Of a stretch of 64,000 nucleotides of DNA, positions 1 through 9,877 are shown piece after piece; within the stretch, counting starts at the first letter, position 1; each line of letters starts with the position of its first letter. Source of the DNA: Cyanobium sp. NIES-981 (lineage in GTDB: Bacteria > Cyanobacteriota > Cyanobacteriia > PCC-6307 > Cyanobiaceae); contig NZ_LT578417.1 of NCBI RefSeq assembly GCF_900088535.1, positions 682,001 to 746,000 on the forward strand, in the 5' to 3' direction. The notes under the pieces were generated by a model. That model did no database searches and was not told the DNA's origin. It was given only the letters and a program-made list of their open reading frames with translations. A program made the translations under genes and the position numbers.

Positions 1-1761
<1,761 letters not shown>

Positions 1762-1767
1762 AGCGGC

Positions 1768-1785
1768 GGCGGCGGCGAGGCTGCC
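1768..1785. terminator. GC hairpin between convergent clpB and coq4-like
   Basis: A perfect 6-bp inverted repeat (GGCGGC, six-base loop, GCCGCC) lies just past the clpB stop in the 35-bp gap between two convergent genes. It has no T-run on either strand, so it is at best a weak or bidirectional terminator. Inference only. Confidence 0.25.
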
Positions 1786-1796
1786 GCCCCAGGGGC

Positions 1797-2570
1797 TCAG
1801 GCCGCCAGCGCCGCGGCCAGGGCCCCATCGCTGTGCCAGCTGGAGATGCCGTCGCGGATCGGCTCGATCCCCAGCTCGGCCCGCAGCTCCTCGAGGTTCT
1901 GCTCCATGCGCTCCTCCCACCGCACGGGGAACAGGGGCTGGGCCGCCAGGCCCATCTCCAGTCCCTGGCTGATCATGCGGAACACGTAGGCCGTGGTGCG
2001 GGCCTGCTCCTGCTCACTCTCCAGATCAGCGATCGGTGTGTCGGTGCGGAACCAGGACATCAGCAATCCGATCAGATCGGTGAAGGCCAGCCCGGGGTGG
2101 GAGTACTGGGCCACGCTGAGACTGATCACCCCGAGTTCGCCGAAGTTATCGAGGCTGAAGCCCGTGAGGATGTGGTGGATGTCGTGGGTGGCAAACACCC
2201 GGTAGTTGATGTAGTCGGCGTCGGTGTCGAGGTTGTTGAAGAACTCCGGCTTGGGGAAGAAGTTGATGTCGTAGCCGAGGGTGGCCATCACCGTGCCGTA
2301 GGTGTGGCCCAGGCTCCCCTTCGGCATCGCCTGCAGGGCCGCCAGGTCGTAGGGGCCGCAGGGCCGGCGCTCCTCCACCCAGGCCCAGCTGGCCGGATCC
2401 CGCTGGAGGCGCGTGCGGCACAGCTGCATGGGTCGGGTCTCGCGCAGCCGGTGGGAGAGGGCGAACACGTTGTGGGCCGACTGGGCCGCGCCCAGGGCCA
2501 GATCGGCCAGGTCCAGAAACTGCTGAATCGCTTCAGGGCTGGCCACCCGGTCGAGGTAACGGAAACTCAT
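1797..2570 (-). CDS. Coq4-family quinone-biosynthesis protein
   Basis: A 257-residue protein matching the COQ4 family. The diagnostic metal-binding motif HDxxH-x11-E is intact: H129, D130, H133 and E145, within HDIHHILTGFSLDNFGE. In eukaryotes and proteobacteria COQ4 acts in ubiquinone ring modification (decarboxylation/hydroxylation at C1). Cyanobacteria make plastoquinone instead, so a related step on a prenylated ring is possible but is inference. The ATG at 2570 (MSFRYLDR) is preferred to an in-frame TTG seven codons upstream; no Shine-Dalgarno is evident for either. It is monocistronic or co-transcribed with the epimerase-like gene upstream (56-bp gap). Confidence 0.85.
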   Translation of the reverse strand: MSFRYLDRVASPEAIQQFLDLADLALGAAQSAHNVFALSHRLRETRPMQLCRTRLQRDPASWAWVEERRPCGPYDLAALQAMPKGSLGHTYGTVMATLGYDINFFPKPEFFNNLDTDADYINYRVFATHDIHHILTGFSLDNFGELGVISLSVAQYSHPGLAFTDLIGLLMSWFRTDTPIADLESEQEQARTTAYVFRMISQGLEMGLAAQPLFPVRWEERMEQNLEELRAELGIEPIRDGISSWHSDGALAAALAA

Positions 2571-2626
2571 CCGAGGGGGGCAAACCGCCAAGGTAGGCAG
2601 GGATGGGGGGGCCGGCCGCCGGCCGT

Positions 2627-3523
2627 TCAGCCCTCTGCGAGCTGCTCAAGCACCCCGGCCCGCATCGGCGTTACGCCCAGCGCCAGCAGGCGCTGGTTGC
2701 CGATCCGCCGGTTGGGCAGGCTGGCCCCGGCGGAGGGGGGAGAGGGGCTCTGGGGGAGCGGGTCGTCGGCGCCCCAGGTCACCGGAGCCAGAGCACGGAC
2801 AGCGCAGGCCCGCTCGACCAGTTGCCGCAGGGTCGCCGGCCGGCCATCCACCACATTGAGCAGGCCACTGAACCCCTGCTCCACCACCGCATCGATCGCC
2901 GCCACGGCGTCCTGCTGGTGGATCCAGTTGCTCCAGAGGATGCCATCGCCTGGCCTCTGGCTGCCGGCCAGCCTGGCCAGCCGGGGGCCCAGCTCACGCC
3001 CAGGACCGTGCAGGGCCCCAAGCCGCAGCACGGCCACCGCCGGGGCCGGCATCCCGGCCCCGCGGGGGGCTGTGGCCCGCTGCAGCAGCGCCTCGGCCTG
3101 CAGCAGCACCGTGGCATGCCCATCCCGTGGCTGGGGGGGCGTGGTTTCATCGATCCAGCCACCGGCGGCATCGCCATACACGCCACAGCTGCTCGTGTAC
3201 ACGATCTGCCGCAGCTGGGGCAGCTCCGGCAGCACCTCCAGCAGGGAGCGGCAGGTGGACAGGTAGGTGGAGGCGTAGGCATCGGCATCCACCTGGCGAT
3301 CGCCCCGGGGCGCCAGCGTCAGCACCACCACCTCGGCCTGCGCCAGGGCCCGGGCCATCGCGGAGCGGTCGTTGCCCTGCACGAGTGCAGCCTCAGCCCC
3401 GAGCGCCTCCAGCTCCGGCAGCCGCTCCGGGGTGGTCGTGGTGAGCACCAGGGCATGGCGCCCCCGCCAGTGGCGGGCCAGGGCCAGGCCAAGCCAGCCG
3501 CAGCCGATGATGGTGATGCGCAA
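2627..3523 (-). CDS. NAD(P)-binding epimerase/dehydratase-like protein (extended SDR fold)
   Basis: About 298 residues with an N-terminal Rossmann motif (IIGCGWLGLALARHW, GxGxxG type) and an SDR-like active-site block YTSSCGVYGD. The second half is the variable substrate-binding region, with a typical WIHQQDAV segment and a nucleotide-sugar-epimerase-like NVVDGRPATL. The start is placed at TTG 3523 because the Rossmann strand begins there. Upstream in-frame codons translate into a repetitive Gly/Ala/Val stretch caused by a tandem duplication and are unlikely to be coding. It resembles the YeeZ / NAD-dependent epimerase family. Substrate is not recognisable. It is divergent from the DUF3598 gene. 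Confidence 0.78.
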   Translation of the reverse strand: MRITIIGCGWLGLALARHWRGRHALVLTTTTPERLPELEALGAEAALVQGNDRSAMARALAQAEVVVLTLAPRGDRQVDADAYASTYLSTCRSLLEVLPELPQLRQIVYTSSCGVYGDAAGGWIDETTPPQPRDGHATVLLQAEALLQRATAPRGAGMPAPAVAVLRLGALHGPGRELGPRLARLAGSQRPGDGILWSNWIHQQDAVAAIDAVVEQGFSGLLNVVDGRPATLRQLVERACAVRALAPVTWGADDPLPQSPSPPSAGASLPNRRIGNQRLLALGVTPMRAGVLEQLAEG

Positions 3524-3566
3524 GGTGCTGGGGGGTGCCGTTCCGACCCTAGGGAGCTGGAGCCCG

Positions 3567-3608
3567 AGACCCACGGCCCCAGCCCCCAGACCCACAGCCC
3601 CGGCCCCC
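3567..3608. repeat. 21-bp imperfect tandem duplication in a divergent promoter region
   Basis: Two adjacent 21-bp copies beginning AGACCCAC and ending in a C-rich run (3567-3587 and 3588-3608) lie between the divergent epimerase-like and DUF3598 genes. They explain the repetitive residues seen if the epimerase frame is extended upstream. No function is assigned. Confidence 0.7.
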
Positions 3609-3672
3609 CACCGAGCCCAGCATCGGGTCCACCGTTGGGCCCAGGATTGGCCCACCACCAGGGAGCGAACCC

Positions 3673-4518
3673 ATGACCGGAGCGGAACGGCAGTGGCAGC
3701 TCAACCGGCAGAACTTCGAGGGGCGCTGGCAGGGCCCCACCCGCTGGTATGGACGCAACGCGCAGGGGGTGCTGGATCTGGAAAGGCCCGAGCTGGAACT
3801 GCCCCACAGCACCTACACGATCCGCTTCGACAGCCCCTCCAGCGGCAGCTGGCACGGGGTGGGCCTGCGCTTCGCACCGGGCGGAGAGCGGCTCCTGCCG
3901 CTGAGCGCCTCCACCTACAACCAGGGCGGCAGCTGCTGGCAGTTCCCTGCGGCCGGAGGTCAGTCGAGCCTGGTGGTGCCACCCCAGGCGGCAGGCGAGG
4001 CCGCGGGGGCCCGCTTCGGTCACGAGATCAACCTGTTCCAGGGGCGCTCCCGCACGATGCTGGTGGCCCTCTGGTTGCCCCAGCCCCAGGCTCCGGCCGG
4101 AGCCCGCCCCTGGCGTCTCGACCAGCTGGCGGTCACGCCCTTCCGCTGCAGCCTGGCGGCGATGGATCCGGCACGGCCAGCCGTGGAGCAGCCCCTGCAG
4201 CAACTGGAGCAGCTGCAGGGCTGGGCCGGTGAGCTGGAGCGGCTGGAGCCTGGGCGCTGGCCGGAGCGGGACCAGCCTGGCCAGGCCTGCACACCCTTCG
4301 ATCCGGCCGACTTCGCCAGCCAGACGCTCACGGCAGGGTTCGCCGACGGCCTCATCGTGAGCCTGCCGGAGTGGCTGCCGCAGGGTGCGTTCCGGCTGGA
4401 GGTGGGCTGCCTGCTCGGCCCGCAGCAGTTCAGGCGGATCAGCGTGCTGTTCGATGCCACCGGCCAGTTGGAGGCCTGGGAGCGGCGGACCTACCGGTGC
4501 GCATCGGCTTCGTCGTGA
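3673..4518 (+). CDS. DUF3598 family protein
   Basis: A 281-residue soluble protein of the cyanobacterial DUF3598 family; biochemical role unknown. The N-terminus NFEGRWQGPTRWYG and two similar halves rich in Trp, Gly and aromatic beta strands suggest a lipocalin-like beta-barrel, as in relatives of chromophore-lyase folds (inference). There is no signal peptide. The start at ATG 3673 has a good AGGGAG Shine-Dalgarno about nine bases upstream. It lies between a divergent epimerase-like gene and a convergent pterin dehydratase, with no operon partner. Confidence 0.72.
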   Translation: MTGAERQWQLNRQNFEGRWQGPTRWYGRNAQGVLDLERPELELPHSTYTIRFDSPSSGSWHGVGLRFAPGGERLLPLSASTYNQGGSCWQFPAAGGQSSLVVPPQAAGEAAGARFGHEINLFQGRSRTMLVALWLPQPQAPAGARPWRLDQLAVTPFRCSLAAMDPARPAVEQPLQQLEQLQGWAGELERLEPGRWPERDQPGQACTPFDPADFASQTLTAGFADGLIVSLPEWLPQGAFRLEVGCLLGPQQFRRISVLFDATGQLEAWERRTYRCASASS

Positions 4519-4631
4519 CGCTCACGGATCCCGCCTGGCTGGCTGGGCGGTCGGAGTGGATGGGGTCGCACCTCGGACCGCAGCGGCCTCACACCGCATT
4601 GGCCACGGAACAACCTGCGGGGGCAGACCAT

Positions 4632-4919
4632 CTAGGAAGCGAGGGCATCGATCCGCCGCGCCAGCTCCAGATCCAGGTCGGACAGCCCACCGGTGTCGTG
4701 GGTGGTGAGGGTCACCACCACCCGGTTCCACACATTGCTCCACTCGGGATGGTGGCCCATGGCTTCCGCCACCAAAGCCACCTGGGTCATGAACCCGAAG
4801 GCGGCCACGAAGTCCGTGAAGCGCAGCTCGCGGCGCAGCTTGCCCTCCACCAGCTGCCAGTCCGGCAGGGCACTGGGGAGGTCGGCGATCTGCTCGCCTG
4901 TGAGGGGAACGGCAGCCAT
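4632..4919 (-). CDS. phhB: pterin-4a-carbinolamine dehydratase
   Basis: A 95-residue single-domain enzyme that dehydrates 4a-hydroxytetrahydropterin, recycling a pterin cofactor; homologues may also act in folate or molybdopterin metabolism. It shows the conserved core AMGHHPEWSNVWNRVVVTL with the two active-site His residues and the downstream TTHDTGGLSDLDL. Length is exactly typical. Stop is TAG within a CTAG. It is followed 41 bp upstream, on the same strand, by a secreted protein gene. No aromatic hydroxylase is seen nearby, so the substrate source is unknown. Confidence 0.93.
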   Translation of the reverse strand: MAAVPLTGEQIADLPSALPDWQLVEGKLRRELRFTDFVAAFGFMTQVALVAEAMGHHPEWSNVWNRVVVTLTTHDTGGLSDLDLELARRIDALAS

Positions 4920-4960
4920 GGAAACCAGCGGGAACAGCTGGGGTCATGCTGGCGCAGCCC

Positions 4961-5332
4961 TCAGGCCGTGGGGCCGAACAGGATGGGCCTGTGGGTGGGT
5001 CGGGCGTCCTGCCTTGTGCTCCAGTTCACCGTGCAGGTGACGCTGCGCTCCCCTGCCACTCCCTGGCGCCAGTAGTGCATCCGGGTGACGATCGAACCGG
5101 CCGGTCGCAGTTTCTGGGCACGGTTGCAGGCATCCACCTCGGAGATGAAGGAGGTGGAGGTCTCGCTGCCGGTGCGGGCCTCAGGTCCGCTTTCGGTGCC
5201 GGGAGCCTGCCCGTCCACAGGGGCCTGCGCCGCTGGGGAGCCCTCCTGGGCCATCAGAGGCAGGGCGGGCAGAGCGGCGCCAACGAGAGCGGCCAGGCCG
5301 GCAGCAAGGAACGGACGGGACAGGCGGACCAT
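4961..5332 (-). CDS. small secreted protein of unknown function
   Basis: 123 residues. The N-terminus (MVRLSRPFLAAGLAALVGAA, then ALPLMAQ) is a clear Sec signal peptide with cleavage near residue 29. It is followed by a low-complexity Ala/Pro/Gly/Glu linker and a compact C-terminal half starting FISEVDACNRAQKLRP with two Cys (in DACNRAQ and SVTCTVNW) that could form a disulfide. I recognise no family. It is probably exported to the periplasm or thylakoid lumen. It lies between phhB and the YjbQ gene on the same strand. Confidence 0.6.
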   Translation of the reverse strand: MVRLSRPFLAAGLAALVGAALPALPLMAQEGSPAAQAPVDGQAPGTESGPEARTGSETSTSFISEVDACNRAQKLRPAGSIVTRMHYWRQGVAGERSVTCTVNWSTRQDARPTHRPILFGPTA

Positions 5333-5395
5333 CAGCAGCAGCCAGCGGATGGGAGCAAGCTAGGGCTGGGTGGACGCTTTGCCCGCGGCCGGCCG

Positions 5396-5854
5396 TCAAC
5401 CGCCAGCCTCACCGATCAGGTGCAGGCGGATTCGGCGCCGCTGCCCGGCCCTGCGGTGTTCCCACAGGTAGATCGCCTGCCAGGTGCCGAGCACCAGCCT
5501 GCCGGCCTGGAACGAGAGGGTGAGGCTGGTGGCGGTGAGGGCCGTGCGGATGTGGGACGGCATGTCGTCGGGGCCCTCATCGTTGTGGCGGTAGGGGTGC
5601 CAGGTGCCCTCACCGCCGAGGGGGCTGACGCCATGGTGGGGCACCAGGGCCCGCATGTAGGTGGTGAGGTCCTGCAGCACCCGCGGATCGGCGTTCTCAT
5701 TCACGGTGAGCGAGCAGCTGGTGTGGAGGGCGAACACCAGGCAAAGCCCCGTGTCCAGGCCGCTCTCGGCAATGGTCCGCTCCACTGCCGCTGTGATGTC
5801 GGTGAAACCTTCGCCAGCGGTCTCGATGGACAGGGTGGACAGGGACTGACGCAT
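5396..5854 (-). CDS. YjbQ / UPF0047 family protein
   Basis: A 152-residue protein of the YjbQ (UPF0047) family. Some members show weak secondary thiamine-phosphate-synthase activity and the physiological role is unsettled. Family hallmarks are visible: HTSCSLTVNENADPRVLQDL and HHGVSPLGGEGTWHPYRHND, supplying the conserved His/Asp/Glu cluster of a trimeric active site. The start is ATG 5854 (MRQSLSTLS); codons upstream in the same frame lose all resemblance to protein. Length is normal for the family. Confidence 0.92.
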   Translation of the reverse strand: MRQSLSTLSIETAGEGFTDITAAVERTIAESGLDTGLCLVFALHTSCSLTVNENADPRVLQDLTTYMRALVPHHGVSPLGGEGTWHPYRHNDEGPDDMPSHIRTALTATSLTLSFQAGRLVLGTWQAIYLWEHRRAGQRRRIRLHLIGEAGG

Positions 5855-5990
5855 GCTTCCAGAGCGGAACCGGGGAGGAGTGGCACCATTCGCGGAGTGG
5901 CACCCATCTCCGCATCTCCAGCCTGAACCAGGGGGGCGGGGGATGCTGCGGGTTCCATCACCGCCGCAGGGCCGCAGGGCTGGACTGGCT

Positions 5991-6206
5991 TCAGCTCCGC
6001 GCTGCGGCAGCCGTGGTGCCCCCGGCAGGATCGAGCGCTTCCCAGATCCGGCGATAGGCGGCGCTCTGCTCGGCACTCCAGGCCTTCGAGGCCGGATGGC
6101 GTGCCGCCACCAGACGCGCCAGCTCCTCACTGGTGGGGGGGAGGGAGGTCAGACCGAGAAGCTGGAGGGCTTGGGTGAGATCCATCGAGGGATCCATACC
6201 GGTCAT
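5991..6206 (-). CDS. small hypothetical protein, 71 aa
   Basis: Starts at ATG 6206 (MTGMDPSMDL) with later in-frame ATGs at 6197 and 6185. The body TSEELARLVAARHPASKAWS followed by SAAYRRIWEALDP is Ala/Leu/Glu-rich, predicted mostly helical, with no signal peptide or membrane segment. The pattern of a small picocyanobacterial helical protein is convincing, but I recognise no family. It superficially resembles a J-domain helix pair but lacks HPD. Which ATG is used is uncertain. Confidence 0.5.
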   Translation of the reverse strand: MTGMDPSMDLTQALQLLGLTSLPPTSEELARLVAARHPASKAWSAEQSAAYRRIWEALDPAGGTTAAAARS

Positions 6207-6347
6207 CGCTCCGTGGAAACCTCCATCATCCCGGTTCCCGCTCGCGCGGCAAGGTGCCTGCCACTGCCACCGTGGAGATCCCCACCCCCTGCTGCAGGGA
6301 TCCCGTCCGGGCCGATAGCCTGGAACTGCAGCGTGGTGGCCTCTGCC

Positions 6348-6527
6348 GTGAACAAGCTTGCCGGGCCGTTGCGCCGAGCCTTGATCTATGGAGTGATCAG
6401 CTATTCCGGGCTTGTTCTGATCAACAACGCAGAGCTCAACCTGCCCAACATGTGGATTGCCTACCTGCCGATGTTCATCGGTGTGTACGTGCTCACCCTC
6501 TGGCTGGACAGGAAGGTGGGAGGTTGA
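6348..6527 (+). CDS. small membrane protein, about 59 aa
   Basis: GTG start at 6348 (VNKLAGPLRRALIYG); alternative in-frame GTGs lie at 6333 and 6336. Two hydrophobic stretches, IYGVISYSGLVLINN and MWIAYLPMFIGVYVLTLWL, separated by a short polar turn and flanked by positive charges, indicate a two-helix inner-membrane or thylakoid protein. It ends LDRKVGG. No family is recognised; it looks like a conserved cyanobacterial small protein. It has no close operon partner. Confidence 0.55.
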   Translation: MNKLAGPLRRALIYGVISYSGLVLINNAELNLPNMWIAYLPMFIGVYVLTLWLDRKVGG

Positions 6528-6611
6528 GGTTTGCGGAACCAGCCCACCCGGCACGACCGTCCATCGCCGGACCGGTTTGTTCTTAGCATCACATCACCGC
6601 CCCCGCCCTGA

Positions 6612-6860
6612 ATGCGCCCACCGCGCCCCCTGCTCCCCCTCCTGGCCGCCCTGCCGACGCTGGTCACGCTCGCCACGCCGGCCCTCGCCCAGCGCGAGGT
6701 GAAGAAGCTGGACTGGATGTGCCCCCTGGGATACGTGGATCTGCTCAACGGCCGATGCAGCACCCTCGGATTGATGCAGTACGAGGTGCGGCCCACCCAC
6801 GGCAAACCCTGCCCCTCGGGCTGGATGAACGTGGGCGGCAAATACTGCCGACGCAAGTGA
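6612..6860 (+). CDS. small secreted four-cysteine protein
   Basis: 82 residues with a Sec signal peptide (hydrophobic LLPLLAALPTLVTLATP, predicted cleavage after ALA at residue 26). The mature part has exactly four Cys (C37, C49, C67, C79) in the pattern CPLGY...GRCS...KPCPSG...YCRR, suggesting two disulfides in a small exported domain. Function is unknown. Its stop TGA is immediately followed by the ATG of the DCC-family gene (zero spacing), and that gene overlaps the CrtISO-like gene, so the three are very likely one operon. Confidence 0.65.
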   Translation: MRPPRPLLPLLAALPTLVTLATPALAQREVKKLDWMCPLGYVDLLNGRCSTLGLMQYEVRPTHGKPCPSGWMNVGGKYCRRK

Positions 6861-7346
6861 ATGCCTAGCCCCACCAGTTCGCCGGCGGCCGCCGCACTTG
6901 AGATCCTCTACGACGGAGGCTGCCCGCTCTGCCTGCGGGAGGTGCGGCTGCTGCGCCACCGAGACCGCCAGCGTCACGGCGCCCAGCCTGTGCTGGCCTT
7001 TGTGGATGTCGACGCGGCCGGATACGACCCCCGCGAGCACGGGGGCATCACCTACCGGCAGGCGATGGAGCGCATCCATGCCATCAGCGCCGATGGGGCT
7101 GTGCTCACCGATGTGGAGGTGTTCCGCCGGGCCTATGCCCTGGTGGGTCTGGGATGGCTCTATGCCCCGAGCCGCTGGCCGCTGCTGCGGCCCCTGGTGG
7201 ATGGGGTGTACCGCCTCTGGGCGGCCTGGCGGCTGCGGCTCACCGGCCGCCCCCCCCTGGATCAGCTCTGCCAGGGCCGTTGTGCCCTGAAACCACAGCC
7301 GCAAGCACAGCCGCAGCCGCAGGATGCGGCGGTGCCAGGCCGGTGA
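6861..7346 (+). CDS. DCC-family (DUF393) thiol-disulfide oxidoreductase-like protein
   Basis: 161 residues of the DUF393 family, which is named for its D-x-x-C-x-x-C motif; here YDGGCPLC has C21 and C24 at the end of the first beta strand. The family has a thioredoxin-like fold and is predicted to exchange thiols; substrates are unknown. Conserved downstream elements include VDVDAAGYDP and YRQAMERIHAI. The C-terminus is a Pro/Gln-rich tail. It starts directly after a secreted four-Cys protein and overlaps the next gene by four bases (GTGA). Context allows, but does not prove, a link to redox handling of the neighbouring protein. Confidence 0.88.
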   Translation: MPSPTSSPAAAALEILYDGGCPLCLREVRLLRHRDRQRHGAQPVLAFVDVDAAGYDPREHGGITYRQAMERIHAISADGAVLTDVEVFRRAYALVGLGWLYAPSRWPLLRPLVDGVYRLWAAWRLRLTGRPPLDQLCQGRCALKPQPQAQPQPQDAAVPGR

Positions 7347-8902
7347 AGCGCGAAGCGGCCGAACCGGACCTGATCGTGGTGGGGAGCGGTCTTGGCGGAC
7401 TCTGTGCCGCCGCCATCGCCGCCCGCCACGGCCTGGAGGTCCTGGTGCTGGAAGCCCACACCCAGGCGGGAGGTGCCGCCCACGGCTTCGAGCGCGGCGG
7501 CTTCCGCTTCGAATCGGGACCTTCCCTCTGGTCAGGACTCGGGAGCTGGCCGAGCAGCAATCCCCTCGCCCAGGTGCTGCGGGCGGTGGGGGAATCGGTG
7601 CCCGTGCACCCCTACAGGGAGTGGGGCCTGCTGCTGCCGGAGGGAGACCTGCGGGTGGGGGTGGGGCTCGAGCCGTTCCTCGCCCTGGTGCGGCAGCTGC
7701 GCGGCGATGCCGCCGCCGGCGAATGGGCCGCCTTCATGGAGTGGCTGCAGCCGCTCTGCCGTGCGGCGCGGCGCCTGCCGCTGCTGGCCCTGCGGCCGGG
7801 GCTGGGAGCCGCCACCACCCTGGCGGCGAGCGGCGGGCTCGGACTGCTCGGCCAGGCCGGCCAGCTGGCGGCGCTGGGGGGAGCCTTCGGTCCCATGGCC
7901 CGCCGGCGGCTGCAGGACCCCTTCCTGCTGCAGTGGGTCGATCTGCTCTGCTTCCTGATCTCCGGGTTGCCGATGGACCGCACCAGCGCCGCCGCCATGG
8001 CAACGCTGTTCGGCGAGTGGTTCGAACCCCAGGCCTGCCTCGACTACCCGATCGGCGGCAGCGCCGCGGTGGTGGAGGCCCTGCTGCGGGGCCTGCGGCG
8101 TCACGGCGGCGCTCTCCGCACCGGGACCCCGGTGACCGAGGTGTGGCTGGAACGGCGCCGGGCCGTGGGCGTGGTGCTGGCTGGCGGCGAGCGGATCCGG
8201 GCCCGGCAGGGGGTGATCGCCAATGTGAGCCCCTGGGATCTCCTGGGGCTGCTGCCCGACCAGGCCGTCGCGGGGCGCTGGCGCCGGCGGATGGAGGCCA
8301 CGCCCGCCTGCCGCAGTTTCCTGCACTGGCATCTGGGGCTGCGGGCCACGCCAGCCATGGCCGATCTGCCCATTCACCACGTGTGGGTGGGCGACTGGCG
8401 GCGGGGCATCGACGCCGAGCGCAACATGGCGGTGCTGTCAATGCCGTCGCTGCTCGACGGCAGCCTGGCCCCCACCGGCCACCACGTGCTGCACGGCTAC
8501 ACGCCTGCCAACGAACCCTGGGAGCTGTGGAGGGATCTGGAGCGCGGCAGCCCGGCCTACCGTCAGCTCAAGGCGGAACGCTGCGGGGTGTTCCACACCG
8601 TGCTCGACCGGCTGCTTCCGGGTTGGCAGGAGCAGCGGATCCTGGAGCTCCAGGGAACGCCCCTCACCCACCGCCACTACCTGCGGGTGCACCAGGGAAG
8701 CTACGGCCCGGCCTGGCCGGCGGACCAGGGGCCGTTTCCGGGGGGGAGCACGCCGTTCGAGGGGCTGGTGCTCTGCGGTGCCGGGGTGTTTCCCGGAATC
8801 GGCGTGCCACCGGTGGCGGTGAGCGGCGCGATGGCGGCCCACCGGTTCGTGCCGGCCAGGCAGCAGCGGCGCCTGCTGGAGGAGCTGGAACTGGCGGCCT
8901 GA
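7343..8902 (+). CDS. CrtISO/phytoene-dehydrogenase-like FAD oxidoreductase
   Basis: 519 residues. The N-terminal dinucleotide-binding motif DLIVVGSGLGGLCAAAIAAR is followed by EAHTQAGGAAHGFERGGFRF. The C-terminal signature GLVLCGAGVFPGIGVPPVAV is typical of the CrtI/CrtISO superfamily. Members desaturate or isomerise carotenoids, or act as related flavoproteins; the exact reaction here is not decidable, and this may be a CrtISO-like paralogue rather than CrtISO itself. The GTG start at 7343 overlaps the DCC-gene stop (GTGA), giving translational coupling. Confidence 0.85.
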   Translation: MKREAAEPDLIVVGSGLGGLCAAAIAARHGLEVLVLEAHTQAGGAAHGFERGGFRFESGPSLWSGLGSWPSSNPLAQVLRAVGESVPVHPYREWGLLLPEGDLRVGVGLEPFLALVRQLRGDAAAGEWAAFMEWLQPLCRAARRLPLLALRPGLGAATTLAASGGLGLLGQAGQLAALGGAFGPMARRRLQDPFLLQWVDLLCFLISGLPMDRTSAAAMATLFGEWFEPQACLDYPIGGSAAVVEALLRGLRRHGGALRTGTPVTEVWLERRRAVGVVLAGGERIRARQGVIANVSPWDLLGLLPDQAVAGRWRRRMEATPACRSFLHWHLGLRATPAMADLPIHHVWVGDWRRGIDAERNMAVLSMPSLLDGSLAPTGHHVLHGYTPANEPWELWRDLERGSPAYRQLKAERCGVFHTVLDRLLPGWQEQRILELQGTPLTHRHYLRVHQGSYGPAWPADQGPFPGGSTPFEGLVLCGAGVFPGIGVPPVAVSGAMAAHRFVPARQQRRLLEELELAA

Positions 8903-8939
8903 TCAGGCTGCCCCCAGGGCAGGGGCAGGGAGCCGGCGA

Positions 8940-9392
8940 TCAGAAGCGGCGGCGCAGTTGGGCGGCCGCCAGCTGCACCTCCCGCATGAACAGGAGCACC
9001 GCCACCATCAGACACAGCATCGCCGCCACGAACAGGGGCACCACCATCAGGGCCAGATCGATGGCCGTGACGGCACTCACGAACACGATCGCCACCACAA
9101 GCGCCACCAGCAGCACGGTGACGGTGCAGAGCTCAATGGCCTTGAGCACCAGGCCCATGCGCCGCTTCTGGATCTGCAGTTCCTGCCGCGCCAGGTGGGC
9201 CTGGGCGATGGCGGCGTCCCGCAGCTGCTCCTGCAGCTGACGCGAGCGATCCACGATGCGGGCCAGGCGGTTGGTGAGCACCACCAGCAGCCCGCCGATG
9301 CCCGTCAGCAGAAACACCGGCGCAACCGAGAGCTGAATCGCCCGGGCCAGACCTTCCACCGGCGCAGCCGTCACCGCCAGGGAAGCGTGCAT
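8940..9392 (-). CDS. DUF2721 family membrane protein
   Basis: 150 residues with three predicted membrane helices: LSVAPVFLLTGIGGLLVVLT near the N-terminus, then LCTVTVLLVALVVAIVFVSA and LALMVVPLFVAAMLCLMVAV. The cytosolic loop between the first two is a charged amphipathic helix (NRLARIVDRSRQLQEQLRDA), the best-conserved part of DUF2721. Function is unknown. It converges with the CrtISO-like gene (37-bp gap) and is divergent from osmC. Confidence 0.85.
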   Translation of the reverse strand: MHASLAVTAAPVEGLARAIQLSVAPVFLLTGIGGLLVVLTNRLARIVDRSRQLQEQLRDAAIAQAHLARQELQIQKRRMGLVLKAIELCTVTVLLVALVVAIVFVSAVTAIDLALMVVPLFVAAMLCLMVAVLLFMREVQLAAAQLRRRF

Positions 9393-9436
9393 CCGGTCGC
9401 CACAGTGGTGGCACGACGCTAGACGGATCCGACTCC

Positions 9437-9844
9437 ATGACCACCATCACCTGCCAGTACAGCGGCGGTCTGCGCTGCGGCGCCGAGCACGGTCCCTCCG
9501 GCAGCCGGATCGAGACCGACGCGCCGGTGGACAACCAGGGGCAGGGATCCTGCTTCTCCCCCACCGATCTGATCGCCACATCCCTGGCCACCTGCCTGCT
9601 CACCGTGATGGGGATCGTGGCCGAGCGCCATGGGTGGAACCTCGAAGGGGCCACGGCGCGGGTGGAGAAGACCATGGGCCAGGGCGCCCCGCGGCGGATC
9701 ACCGGCCTGGAGGTGTGGATCGCGCTGCCGGAGCACCTCGAGGAGCGCCAGCAGGCGACGTTGCGCCGCGCCGCCGAGACCTGTCCGGTGAAAGCCAGCC
9801 TGCAGGGGGCGATCCCGATGACGCTGCACTGGCAGAGCTGCTGA
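9437..9844 (+). CDS. OsmC family protein
   Basis: 135 residues of the OsmC/Ohr fold. The family typically acts as a homodimeric peroxidase on organic hydroperoxides using two Cys. The conserved helix is present: SPTDLIATSLATCLLTVMGI carries the first Cys, and RRAAETCPVKASLQGAI carries the second in the usual C-P-x-x motif. It is therefore a complete two-Cys member. The reductant is not evident. The P-type ATPase follows 33 bp downstream on the same strand, so co-transcription is possible. Confidence 0.92.
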   Translation: MTTITCQYSGGLRCGAEHGPSGSRIETDAPVDNQGQGSCFSPTDLIATSLATCLLTVMGIVAERHGWNLEGATARVEKTMGQGAPRRITGLEVWIALPEHLEERQQATLRRAAETCPVKASLQGAIPMTLHWQSC

Positions 9845-9877
9845 AGCCATCCTGGGCGGGAGCGCCCGATCCCTCGC

